Shown: positions 33,349 through 43,093 of the stretch, piece after piece | Layout of the letters: each line of letters begins with the position of its first letter | Numbering within the stretch: the stretch's first letter is position 1 | DNA from: Toxorhynchites rutilus septentrionalis | Lineage: Eukaryota > Arthropoda > Insecta > Diptera > Culicidae | Assembly: GCF_029784135.1 (NCBI RefSeq) | Contig: NC_073745.1 | Span: 102,008,125 to 102,072,124, forward strand | Direction: 5' to 3' | Length of the DNA: 64,000 nt | The notes under the pieces: generated by a model | The model's database searches: none | What the model saw: only the letters and a program-made list of their open reading frames with translations | What the model was told of the DNA's origin: nothing | Position numbers and translations under genes: made by a program

Positions 33349-35672
33349 TCTATGTATATAAATAAAAATTGAACACCGAATGTGTTGAAAAGAGCAAAAT
33401 TCGAGAAAGGAATTGTCCGCTTTAAGGTTGTCTTTATTCTATCAAATTTTCTGTATCAAACATTTATTTCATGTAACGGAGAAACATGTTATTTGCAAGT
33501 GGTTGAAAAATCTTGAACGAGAATTGTGTCTGAATATAATCTGATCTTATAATGACGAGTTTTGGAAGAAGTACAGCGCGGACTCGATTTTATACAGTCT
33601 CCGCTTTCTTTTCACTGTATATAATCAAATCTTGTATATAATCGAGTCAAAAAAAAATTTGACGTAGGACTATGTCTTTCATTTCTATACCGGGGTGTAA
33701 GATCAATGTTTCGAAAACGAAAGCGTTACGCCTGAGACCGAGATTTTGAGCGTTAATAGCTCCTAAACAATCGAACGAAACGGTATGATAAACACTCAGT
33801 TATAATTGAACAGCGATTGGAGCATGTTGTCACTGTTGTGGGAAACGGTGTCACCAAGAGCCTGTTTGTGCACCTTAGGCCTGAAGGGAATCCATCAGGA
33901 GGAAAGTGATGCCACAAACGGTTCCGCTTGAGACATCGGAGCAGCCACCACACACACATACACGCTCGGAACTATTTTCGTTTGGTTGCCATCCAGCATC
34001 GAGAAGGTTCCGGAAAGATGTCATCGTTGCTGAAAAATAATCAACCAGTTCCCTTGGAATTCAAAAATACATTCATGCGAAAGAGTTTATTTTAATGTTT
34101 TCTATCCATATAACACTGCAACCAAATACATTTGGTTTCGTGATTCTTCAATCAAGTGCAATTGACAGGTGGTTATCGAATTACCATTAACCACTGGTGG
34201 GCTTCGAGTATCGAGGAGTATCTGGAAAGATGCTATCGTTGCTGAAAAAAAATCTGCCAGTTCCCTTTGAATTAAAAATTACATTCAAGCGAAAGAGCTT
34301 ATTATGTTTTCTATCCATATGATACTGCGACCAAATACATTTGGTTTTGTGATTTTTCAATCAAGTGTGATCAACGTGAGACCACGTCTTTCGGAAATTT
34401 ATTAGAGATGGAATGACTGGCAAACGATGTTTACTCAACAATATCTCAAACGAGAAATGAGTCTTGTGAGAAATGTTGAGCGAACGCAAAAATTATGTAG
34501 ACTGATTTGATGCAACAGATATTTTGTCTATTGGAAATGGAATACAAATCATATCACAATACAAGCAATGTAGTATGTATTATACAACTTTCGTGTGATT
34601 GCTTCTTTTGATGAATATCGTTCCTTCAACGCAACGCTCTATTTTTTATATCTAGTCCCCCAAATATCCATTTATTCATTCATTCAGAATTGATTCAGAT
34701 GCAACTAAAAACAAATGATCACTAAATTAACGATAGTCCTATATCACCCTTGCGGTTATACCACAGATATACCCCCCTTTTTTATTAATTCTTTTTGCAT
34801 ATATGTTTTGTTTATTGAAAATAAAAGAAGAATTTGATTTTTGATATATCCCCTTAAAGTCAGAAAACACCTTTCTCACATGAAAAAATATTGTTTTCCA
34901 GAATTTCACAGAAGGAGATTTGATGAAAAAAATGCTTGTACGCATATGTTCGAATTTCAACAATGACAGAGTTATAAAACTTTTTTTTTGTTCCGGACTC
35001 TGTTGTCTCAAACTGGCTCGACACTGAAAAGTACACTGCGTAATCCATTTTTTTTACCTTTATTTAAGCATCTAAATTAGTGGATTTAAATAACTGTTTT
35101 GGTGAAAGAAAATTTCAATATTAGTAATTTTTAATGTGCGGTTATCAATTTCATCCCGAAAATTCATATTAAACTTTATTGTTTCTATCAAACTTAAGTT
35201 CTCAAACCACTTTACAATTTGTTCTTTGACACTCATCTTCTATCTTTCTTAATTTCGCTGCAATATCGATATAAACAATTCCTGGTGAAAATTCAAGCAA
35301 AACCAACAAAAATCACGATTTTTATCCCACTGTACATATAATAGCCACTTAAATTCCACCTTAACGTTCAAAGATTATATTTTTTCTTGAAACAACTCAT
35401 ATTTTAAATGAAAAAAAATATTTTTTTTCAAACTTTATATAATAAGTCCAAAATTGTATATAATCGAATCACATATAATCGAGTCTGTATATAATCGATT
35501 CCGACCTGTACTAGGAATTTAATGGTAAAAGGTAATTTTGAAGGGTGGATTAGAAAATCAACCAATGAACAGTTCTGCGATTGGACCTATGAACGTGCGC
35601 TTAGTTAAAAAACGTGAATGTGATAGCGAAAAATAAATGTTGGGCGGAACAAAGTTTGCCGGGTCAGCTAGT
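33349..35672 (-). repeat. AGCTGACCC-type element, reverse copy split by pogo-like element
   Basis: The right end, 35511-35672, reads as the reverse complement of ...AGCTGACCCGGCAAACTTTG...CCTAG. The left end, 33349-33571, carries TCTATGTATATAAATAAAAA, matching the reverse of the family's 3' tail. Between them lies the pogo-like element 33574-35508. Copy 2 shows the intact junction CCTAGTCTGG at about 29137. Confidence 0.5.
33574..35508. mobile_element. Pogo/Tigger-like element, 1.9 kb
   Basis: Left end CAGCGCGGACTCGATTTTAT, right end the complement of CAGGTCGGAATCGATTATAT, both flanked by TA (33572-33573, 35509-35510). TATATAATCGA-like words recur near both ends. The interior has no intact transposase; it contains GACGTAGGACTATGTC at 33661 and conserved noncoding text such as CCTGAGACCGAGATTTTGAG (33732). 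Fragments of the same family occur at 1-320 and 15660-16120. Confidence 0.65.
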
Positions 35673-36016
35673 AAATTATATTTTAAGGTGAAATTTGACT
35701 CTGTAAACGTTAGATAATAAGTAATTGAGTCTGATTAATAAACATTCTCGGTTTTCGTCTGGCACCGGTTTGTCCTAGGACATCTTCAAGTCGTACGAAT
35801 TCCGAAAATTAACCAACTTGAGAGAATCTTTGATCTTCCCACACAAGAAATAGACAGACGTATTTTCCAGCACTGTTTGGGAAGATATGGATTCCGATCT
35901 GATTGGAAAACAATTCCAGAAATATATTTAATGTTAAGAACTTCGCTGGCCTAGAATTGATCTATCTGAACTAGAACTATAATGTTGTCGACTGTTGGAT
36001 TGTACTTGTACGTTTG
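35673..36016. other. Noncoding gap between elements
   Basis: Short AT-rich stretch between the AGCTGACCC-type copy and the hAT-like element. Nothing recognised. Confidence 0.4.
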
Positions 36017-36876
36017 ATTTAGTGCAGAGATTCTCAAACTATTTTGAGCAAGAGACCCGTTTTCCTGAATGAAGTAATACCATCCAAAGGGCCTGGCCGT
36101 GTAAGGGAGTAAAAAGTGCCCCCAAACCAAATCACCAGCTGTATGGCAAATATTGTATAGGATATTAAATAAGAAATTTTAGCGGTTTATTTGAACCCTT
36201 ATGTGGTTTGACGTAGGACCTATAGTGAAAAACGTGCTTTTTCGTTTATTTCACGCCATCCTCAAAAGCTTCGAGATAAAAATTTGAAAAAATACTCAAT
36301 GTGCATCTTATTACGGTGTATCAATGAAAACTATAAAAAAAATTGTAAAAAATTTAAGTACTAAAAGAAATATTGAAATTTAGAATTTTTTTTGGGATTT
36401 AGAGATTTAGTACTACTCTAATTCATATTTAAATGTGTTCCTACGGCTTTTCTAGATATGTTTTTTTCAGTGTTGCGCGGTACAAAAAATATTTTTTTAA
36501 TATTTTAAAAGGGTCTGGCTGGGTAGGGGAGTAAAAAGTGCCCTCATTCTGGCAACTATGCCTGCAGCACACAACAAGCGCGAATAGACTGCTGAAAACA
36601 AACAGTATTATAAGTATACAACGTCGTTTCCGTAGAATCAAATTGCGTTAATTATGCAGTTTAAATAGCGTGTGGACATTACAAAGTTTTATACTCTCTA
36701 ATATGTGCATCTGTGCTCAGATATAAAATATTGATCATCGAATGCTGAAAGAACGCTTAAAGAGTTTTCAATACCACCGACAGCACTTATCCATTGTCCT
36801 ATTACGGTCTACTGTGAAATTCTATTACGATCTACTGTGGGATTATTTTTCTGTCTACATCTGTTCGTAAACAACG

Positions 36877-37620
36877 ATGTCAACTAGAAGCCAGAAGCTT
36901 TATGCCTGTCCGGCAGGTAGCTCTGGATGCACCTTGGAAAGCGCAGTTGCAATGCTCTCTAAACGTTTCGACGAAACAAACCAGCTTATAGATGCCTCGA
37001 AAGCTGAGCTTAACTCGAAACTTGACGACATCAAAGAAGATCTTCAGAAGCAGATTATGGCGATGGAGCAGAACTTCAACTCATTGAAAACTTCCTGTGA
37101 TAATGAGCGCAAGGTACTCAACACTCGAGTCGATAATGCCACTGAGAGTGTCCAGCGTTTGGAGAACAGAGCAGAATTGATTGCAGCAGGTATCCCGTAT
37201 ATCACCAACGAGAATCTACGTAATTACTTACATTGTATTGCGGAAGAAATTGGCTTCGATAAAGACAAGGTGCCCCATATACACTGTAAACGTCTACGTT
37301 CAAGAAATCTTTCTGACGGCAATGAATGTTTTATCCTACTGCAATTTTCTGTGACATGCTTAAGGGATGAATTTTACTCGAAGTACTTGGCTAAGCGTAA
37401 TTTGAAGCTGCGGCACATCGGAATTTCATCGGATCGTCGCATCTATATTAACGAGAATTTAACTGTGAATGCGAGGACAATAAAGCGTGCTGCATTGAAG
37501 TTGCGTCGAGAAAATAAACTGGTCGCAGTCTCGACGAAACTAGGAATTGTACAAGTGAAGAAAAATGCTGATAGTCCGTACCTGTCAGTTTCATCTATCG
37601 ATCAATTAATGCAAATTTGA
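36877..37620 (+). CDS. LINE ORF1 protein
   Basis: The 247-aa ORF1 protein of the LINE probably coats element RNA. Residues about 20-105 are heptad-like and charged (DETNQLIDASKAELNSKLDD, VDNATESVQRLENRA), suggesting a coiled coil for multimerisation. Residues about 110-240 resemble the FP-like/RRM-type C-terminal region of CR1- and Jockey-group ORF1 proteins (NYLHCIAEEIGFDKDKV, then RRIYINENLT near 189). No CCHC zinc knuckles are visible, which distinguishes it from Jockey/I gag-type ORF1. The start codon follows stops in frame and the length suits the family. ORF2 starts 142 bp downstream. Confidence 0.8.
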   Translation: MSTRSQKLYACPAGSSGCTLESAVAMLSKRFDETNQLIDASKAELNSKLDDIKEDLQKQIMAMEQNFNSLKTSCDNERKVLNTRVDNATESVQRLENRAELIAAGIPYITNENLRNYLHCIAEEIGFDKDKVPHIHCKRLRSRNLSDGNECFILLQFSVTCLRDEFYSKYLAKRNLKLRHIGISSDRRIYINENLTVNARTIKRAALKLRRENKLVAVSTKLGIVQVKKNADSPYLSVSSIDQLMQI

Positions 37621-37762
37621 ATTAACTAGAGCTACATGTATACTTGTTATTGTTTGTTAAAGTGGAGATTGTATGTAATTTGCACTAAAGAAATTTGTTT
37701 GTATACTGGAACTATATGTAAAGTATGGAGACTATCATTAGAATGCAGCCTATCCATGTACA

Positions 37763-40630
37763 TTGTTTCCCTCACGTTACCTGATGTCATCCTTAAGTAA
37801 TCACACACTCTCACTACACACGATTCCCAGAGTTGTTATGAACACCATACTCAAGGCAAACAAATTCAACATATGCCATGCCAACGTTCAAAGTCTTTGT
37901 GCACGACGATTCTGTAAGTTTGAAGAAGTCAAACTAATGTTGTATGACTCCAAGGTATCCGTCGCTTGCTTCTCGGAAACATGGCTAAATAATTCCATTC
38001 CTGACCAAGCCGTTTCTATACCTGGTTACCGTCTCGTACGGAACGATCGGGCGTACAAAAGGGGTGGTGGAATTGCCATCTATATTCGTGAAAATATCCT
38101 TTCCAAAACGGTTTATTCTACGAATCTGACTGCTTCGTCGATATGCAAAACGGAATGCCTGGCTGTGGAGCTTAAAATAAGCGGTGCTGTAATGTTGGTC
38201 GCCGCGATCTACAACCCGCCGGACAATGATGTTTCAACTTTTATGCAGTGTGAATTGGCAACCTTATTATCAACTTATGAGCATTGCGTGCTTACCGGAG
38301 ATCTTAACACTGATTGGTTACGAAGAAGTACCAGAAAAGAACGCCTAGAAGAAATATTCACAACGTATACCATGACTGTATTAGGCACCGAGCCAACTCA
38401 TTTCTATGATGATGGTTGCTCTCAACTGGACTTGCTTGTCACTAACCGACCAGATGTAGTAACCACCTTTCAACAAGTGTCCGTGCCTGGCCTGTCTAAA
38501 CACGATCTCATTTTCTGCTCGTGTAACATCAACACGTGTGCTATTGATCAACATTCCGTGGAAACCTACCGAGACTATGTAAATTTCGACCCAAATTTAC
38601 TGCGAGATAGCATCAATGGAATTTCTTGGGACATCTTCCGCAATATTAACGACGTCAATCAACTTACTGAATACTTCAACAGTAGTATTATGTCCGTCCA
38701 TGACTCGTGTATCCCACTACGGACTGTCCGACATCGCCAGCATTACAATACTTGGTTTAATGATGCTATACGTAAGGCAATCGTAGAGAGAGACATGGCT
38801 TATAGTGACTGGAGGACTGCTCCCATGGAATATAAGGATGGAAAAAAGCAAATATATACGCAGCTAAGAAATAGGACAAATGCTCTTGTTCGACGTGTCA
38901 AATCGGAGCACATCAATCGAAATATTGTGGTTGCTGGCTCAACAATGAACCTGTGGAAGATGGTGAGAGGTCTTGGTATTGGGAAGGTGCAAGATCAAGA
39001 AGATTGTTCTTTCGATCCAAACATGATAAATCATCATTTTGCCGGTCAATTCACTATCGACAATGCTGACAGTTACGAAACCCGAAGACCACAACCTGTC
39101 GGTGGATTCTCTTTCCAACAAATTGCAGCGCACGAAGTGTTGAATGCGTTTTGTGAAGTCAAGTCAAATGCTGTTGGAACCGACGAGATTCCCACCAAAT
39201 TTCTTAAAATAATTCTTCCACTCATCATCGATCACATTGTGCACCTCTACAACATGATCATTAAGACATCGACATTCCCGGAGGCTTGGAAGTGCGCCAA
39301 AATAATCCCTCTGAGAAAGAAGAAACATCTAAACTCTGTCGAAAACCTCCGCCCTATCAGCTTGTTGAGTGTTTTGTCTAAGGTTTTGGAGAAGGTACTG
39401 AAGCAACAAATCAGTACCTATTTTACATCGATGAATCTACTAAATGATGACCAAGCGGGTTTCCGGCGTGGTCATGGTGTAAAAACTGCGTTGCTTCGTG
39501 TTTATGACGATATTGCTGGACTGATTGACAGAAAGGATAAGGTGGCTTTACTGCTGATTGATTTCAGCAAAGCTTTCGACACAATATCTCATTGTCGACT
39601 CTTGCATAAGCTACATGAGCGCTTCCATTTCTCATCATCTGCTGTTGGCCTCATGAAGTCGTATTTGGCCGGGAGAACGCAAATTGTATATTGTAACCAT
39701 ATCTCTTCCGCTGCAGTTTCCGTTACCTCTGGGGTTCCGCAAGGATCAGTGCTTGGACCTTTGTTGTTCTCTACATACATTGATGACCTACCCGGAATAT
39801 TGAGATACTGTCGAGTCCAAATGTTCGCAGATGATGTGCAACTGTACTTTTCTCATCCTGACGTTTCAACTGCAGTGGCGCGGTTAAACGATGATCTTCA
39901 ACGAGTAGTAAATTGGGCTTCAAGGAATTCGTTACGCATAAATCATACAAAAACCAAAGCGATTTTATTCGGTACTAACCAGTATATGGATTCAGATCAT
40001 CCATCGCTTGTCGTCGAAGGGAATTACATCCAGTTTGTAGAACACGTGAACAATCTGGGCATTATTTTTCAAAGGAATCTCAGCTGGGACAAAGCAGTAT
40101 CCACCCAATGTGGTAAAGTGTATGCTGGCCTACGTACATTGCGTGCAACCACGTCAGATCTCCCTCAGCATACGAAACTCCTGCTTTTTAAGTCGCTAAT
40201 ATTGTCACACTTTATTCTTGGTGATGTCATCCACCTTAGCATGAGTATGGCTATGATGTCAAAATTGGAAGTTGCCTTAAATGATTGTTGCCGTTACGTA
40301 TACAATTTGAATCGTTTCACGTCTGTTCGGAACCTTCAGAGGAATCTACTCGGATGTCCTTTCCGTCGTTTCTATGAAATGAGGACATGTCTGCAACTGT
40401 GGAGAATTATTCACCGTAATGAACCCTTCAATCTTGTCCGAAAGCTGAGGCTGCTCCAAGGACGTCGCTCGCTCAACTTCGCGGTCCCATCACATCGTTC
40501 TGCTTTATATGGTGAGTCATTTTTTGTGAGAGGAGTGGTTTATTGGAACGCGCAACCCATGGAACTTAAACGAATACAGTCGGAAACATTGTACAAAAAG
40601 GCTGCACTAGATTATTTCAACAGAGATTAG
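37763..40630 (+). CDS. LINE ORF2: endonuclease-reverse transcriptase
   Basis: A 955-aa ORF2. The N-terminal apurinic-type endonuclease (about residues 30-250) nicks the target: NICHANVQSL, FSETWLNN (near 71), LTGDLNTDW (near 177), SQLDLLVTNRPDV and SKHDLIF (near 245). The reverse transcriptase (about 470-740) shows ENLRPISLLSVLSKVLEKV, LLIDFSKAFDTISH (near 598), GVPQGSVLGPLLFSTYIDDL and MFADDVQLYF (near 688). The C-terminal part resembles the relic at 25039-25353. RNase H is absent, as in the CR1/L2/Jockey group. All catalytic blocks are present with no stops, so the enzyme may be functional. Confidence 0.9.
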   Translation: MFPSRYLMSSLSNHTLSLHTIPRVVMNTILKANKFNICHANVQSLCARRFCKFEEVKLMLYDSKVSVACFSETWLNNSIPDQAVSIPGYRLVRNDRAYKRGGGIAIYIRENILSKTVYSTNLTASSICKTECLAVELKISGAVMLVAAIYNPPDNDVSTFMQCELATLLSTYEHCVLTGDLNTDWLRRSTRKERLEEIFTTYTMTVLGTEPTHFYDDGCSQLDLLVTNRPDVVTTFQQVSVPGLSKHDLIFCSCNINTCAIDQHSVETYRDYVNFDPNLLRDSINGISWDIFRNINDVNQLTEYFNSSIMSVHDSCIPLRTVRHRQHYNTWFNDAIRKAIVERDMAYSDWRTAPMEYKDGKKQIYTQLRNRTNALVRRVKSEHINRNIVVAGSTMNLWKMVRGLGIGKVQDQEDCSFDPNMINHHFAGQFTIDNADSYETRRPQPVGGFSFQQIAAHEVLNAFCEVKSNAVGTDEIPTKFLKIILPLIIDHIVHLYNMIIKTSTFPEAWKCAKIIPLRKKKHLNSVENLRPISLLSVLSKVLEKVLKQQISTYFTSMNLLNDDQAGFRRGHGVKTALLRVYDDIAGLIDRKDKVALLLIDFSKAFDTISHCRLLHKLHERFHFSSSAVGLMKSYLAGRTQIVYCNHISSAAVSVTSGVPQGSVLGPLLFSTYIDDLPGILRYCRVQMFADDVQLYFSHPDVSTAVARLNDDLQRVVNWASRNSLRINHTKTKAILFGTNQYMDSDHPSLVVEGNYIQFVEHVNNLGIIFQRNLSWDKAVSTQCGKVYAGLRTLRATTSDLPQHTKLLLFKSLILSHFILGDVIHLSMSMAMMSKLEVALNDCCRYVYNLNRFTSVRNLQRNLLGCPFRRFYEMRTCLQLWRIIHRNEPFNLVRKLRLLQGRRSLNFAVPSHRSALYGESFFVRGVVYWNAQPMELKRIQSETLYKKAALDYFNRD

Positions 40631-40861
40631 GTTAATAAACCTTTAAAAATAATAATGTTTGCTAGAACTTATGTAAATGCTTTGTAAAAATCGTTATTGA
40701 CAGAAAAAAGACTTTGTCTTACGTCATGTGAAACATTTAAATAAATAAAATAAATAAACAAACCAAATCACCAGCTGTATGGAAAATATTGTATAGAGTA
40801 ATAAACAGAACATTTTGGCAGTAGTACCATATATTTGAGTCCTCATATGGTACACCATATG

Positions 40862-42058
40862 GTCTATGGTGAAAAATGCACCTTCACGCCATTCTCAATA
40901 GTTTTGAGACAAAAGTATGAAAAAAAAATACTGAAAGTACTTCTTACTAAGGTGTATCGATCAATATTTTCAAACAATTTCTTCATCAAAAAATTAAATA
41001 TTAAAAAAAATTTAATTAATTTTTATTTTTATTTTGAATTATTTTTTTTATTCTGAGATTCGGTACTACTCTAGTTTGTATTCAAATTTCTTCCTTCGTC
41101 TATTTCAGGTGTATGTGATTTTTTCAGAATTTTTAGAGTGTTTTTCGCGGTACAAAGAAAATTATATATATTTTCAGGCATTTCGAAATTTTGAAAGAAA
41201 TATTACTTTGAGATCCACTTTTGCTCTAATTTTTATTTAAATACATTCGTATGGTTTTGCCACATGTAGCGTATTTTTTCTTGAAGTTTTAAGAGGATTG
41301 CGCGAAAAAAAATATGTTTTTGCCCTTTGGGCATTTTTAATTTATTTTGAATTTAGAATCCCAGTACTGCTCTGAAATTTATTTCAACTTTGTTTTTTAT
41401 ATGTCTAAATTTTGACGGTATATTTAGAGCATTGCACTGTACAAAGATTTTTTTCTCGTGTTTTGAAATATATGAGATTATCTTTACATCGGATTTAGAT
41501 GGTTTACCAAATTCATAGGAGTCAGCAGTACGATAGAGCTCTGTGAGAAAAAATAAAGTCCCTGTGGAAAGATCATTCGGATTATTGAGAAAAACACTTA
41601 AAAACATCCAAATTATTATTATTTTTTGAATTCTAATCTTACAATTGAAAACCACGAATACAATAAAATAATCGATTTCAAGAAAATAACAATAATAATG
41701 CAGACGATGAAAAAAAATTATGTTTGTGTTTCGCAATGCTCTTAAACATTCAGGAAAAAAATGCACCACATGTAGCAAAAGACACATACATACGAACGGC
41801 ATACGAACGCATTTAAATAGAAATTAGAACAGAAGCGGGTCTCAAAGTTATTTTTTTTTTAATTTCGAAATGCCAGAAAACATATAAATTTTTTTTGTAA
41901 CGCATATTTAATTTTCTTAATATAATTACATTTTTTGATGAAAAAATTGTTTGAAGATATTTATCGATACACCTTAGTAAGATGTACTTTCAGTATTTTT
42001 TTCCATATTTTTGTCTCAAAGCTATTAAGAATGGCGTGAGAAAAACGAGAAGGTGCGG
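40862..42058. repeat. Long inverted repeat inside hAT-like element
   Basis: About 40862-40990 is repeated in reverse at about 41920-42058, for example AAGGTGTATCGATCAATATT against its complement near 41963. The inner blocks TATTTAAATACATTCGTATG (41236) and the complement of TATTTAAATGCGTTCGTATG (near 41800) also pair. The transcript could fold into a hairpin with arms of up to about 500 bp and many mismatches. Confidence 0.7.
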
Positions 42059-42462
42059 TTGGTTAAGTGAGTAATTTCGACATCATTTTCTCATCAATAA
42101 ATATACATAAAATTTATTCCGTCGGTTTGTTTTGTTAGGCTCACTTAGCACTTCAGTTGTAAAAGAACTGAAGCAATACATAACATTCAGTAAATATCAA
42201 AAGTAATCAATATTTATTAATATAAATTACAATAATACTGTCTACTGGAATATTAGTCATTTTTTCAACAAATTGGTTCACGCAACACAACTCATAGAGT
42301 ATCTTGCGAATTTGCGTTAACTAATAAGGTTGTATTTTAGGCCTCATCGATCGCCGATATCAGTTTTCGTTTATGACGACCCCACCGAAACTCCAAGGGG
42401 TCGATATCGATCACTTTGGAAAACCCTGATTTTGTGTTTCAAGAACATGACATGCATCTCGA

Positions 42463-42517
42463 TTTTTTTTATTCTTTATTTTTGAGACTTTCAGCCTCCT
42501 GGGCTGGTTCGTCTCAA
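42463..42517 (-). mobile_element. 55-bp truncated SINE insertion
   Basis: A perfect 12-bp duplication CATGCATCTCGA (42451-42462, 42518-42529) brackets only 55 bp. On the minus strand this reads TTGAGACGAACCAGCCCAGG ... AAAGTCTCAAAAATAAAG and an A-rich tail. The text matches the 3' end of the SINE at 15103-15236, so this is an extreme 5' truncation of that family, 23 bp beyond the hAT-like element. Confidence 0.85.
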
Positions 42518-42529
42518 CATGCATCTCGA

Positions 42530-42955
42530 AATTCCCCTTGTGAATTCTAGAAACATTTTGATTACAAGAACATTTGTATCTCAATATGTTCATCGACAAA
42601 CGTTCCATGAAAAGGTCAACTTGAAACTTATGTTCCTACAGTACCTCCAACGAGAACACAACATCCGTGATTTACAGGGTTTCATCGTCTTCAAAAAATT
42701 AGGATGACGGTTGAAATGATTAGCTAGAGCTAGAGCTAGATGGACCAATATCCCTTGCGATTGCGCTGATGAAACAAGGTGTATTTTGTGAAATATGACA
42801 ATTTCACCATTCTTCCATTTGTCAACAATTGAACCACTTCTGATTCACTCGACAGAGATTCAAAAGATAAGATTGAGATATAAGACCAAAACGAAACTCA
42901 AAAATTTCAATACAATCGATAAACAAGTCAGACAAAATAAAAGGAGAACACTCAC
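42530..42955 (-). other. Start of ELL intron 1, with splice donor
   Basis: On the minus strand, exon 1 ends AATCAG and the intron begins GTGAGTGTTCTCC (donor GT at 42955-42954), an excellent match to the consensus. Leftward sequence is AT-rich and noncoding. No ELL exon 2 was recognised in the remaining 42.5 kb, so the intron is probably very long. Confidence 0.8.
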
Positions 42956-43093
42956 CTGATTCCGCTGGAACTCCTCGATTGCCCGCAACGCCGAATCGGT
43001 CAGCTTGACGAAGATCAGCTCCTTGTTGTCATTGTTGGGATACTGCGGCTGCTGCTGGGACAGTCCGTAGCTCCCAGCACACAGGGCGGCCAT
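42956..43093 (-). CDS. ELL: RNA polymerase II elongation factor ELL, first coding exon
   Basis: Exactly 46 codons, ending in phase 0 at a consensus donor. ELL suppresses transient pausing by RNA polymerase II and acts in the nucleus in the Super Elongation and Little Elongation Complexes; Drosophila calls it Su(Tpl). The peptide begins MAALCAGSYGLS and contains KELIFVKLTDSALRAIEEFQ. Vertebrate ELL proteins share the SYGLS block and a VKLTDSALRA block at the same spacing. This is the start of the conserved N-terminal domain; the rest (including the occludin-homology C-terminus) must be in exons outside the window. The start context CAAGATGG is a good Kozak match. Beyond the donor the frame continues into hydrophobic intron translation, which is not part of the protein. 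Confidence 0.88.

Larger units (their letters stand above)
36544..40758 (+). mobile_element. Full-length CR1-group LINE with two intact ORFs
   Basis: A two-ORF non-LTR retrotransposon of about 4.2 kb in the hAT-like element. The 5' boundary is inferred: the host repeat GGGAGTAAAAAGTGCCC stops at 36543 and resumes with CAAACCAAATCACC at 40759, as it does uninterrupted at 36117-36135. The 5' UTR is about 330 bp. The 3' end is a microsatellite tail of AAATAAATAAAATAAATAAA type (about 40738-40758) instead of pure poly-A. ORF1 and ORF2 are both uninterrupted, so this copy may be recent. Any target duplication is short or absent. Confidence 0.8.
36025..42428. mobile_element. hAT-like non-autonomous element, LINE-interrupted
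   Basis: Left terminus CAGAGATTCTCAAACTATTT (36025) and right terminus the complement of CAGGGTTTTCCAAAGTGATC (ending 42428), both in the hAT style. The 8-bp flanks ATTTAGTG (36017-36024) and ATTTTGTG (42429-42436) match at 7 of 8 positions, the length expected for hAT. Without the 4.2 kb LINE the element is about 2.2 kb, made of ~140-bp and longer degenerate direct and inverted repeats (for example GGGAGTAAAAAGTGCCC at 36104 and 36527). No transposase ORF. Confidence 0.6.

Noticed and set aside
36117..40800. 36-bp target-site duplication around the LINE (AAACCAAATCACCAGC...)
   Set aside because: Similarity between the two sides continues for hundreds of bases with divergence, so these are tandem units of the host repeat, not a TSD.
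42860..42955. Hydrophobic C-terminal extension of the ELL exon frame
   Set aside because: It lies beyond a consensus GTGAGT donor; the membrane-like peptide is intron translation.
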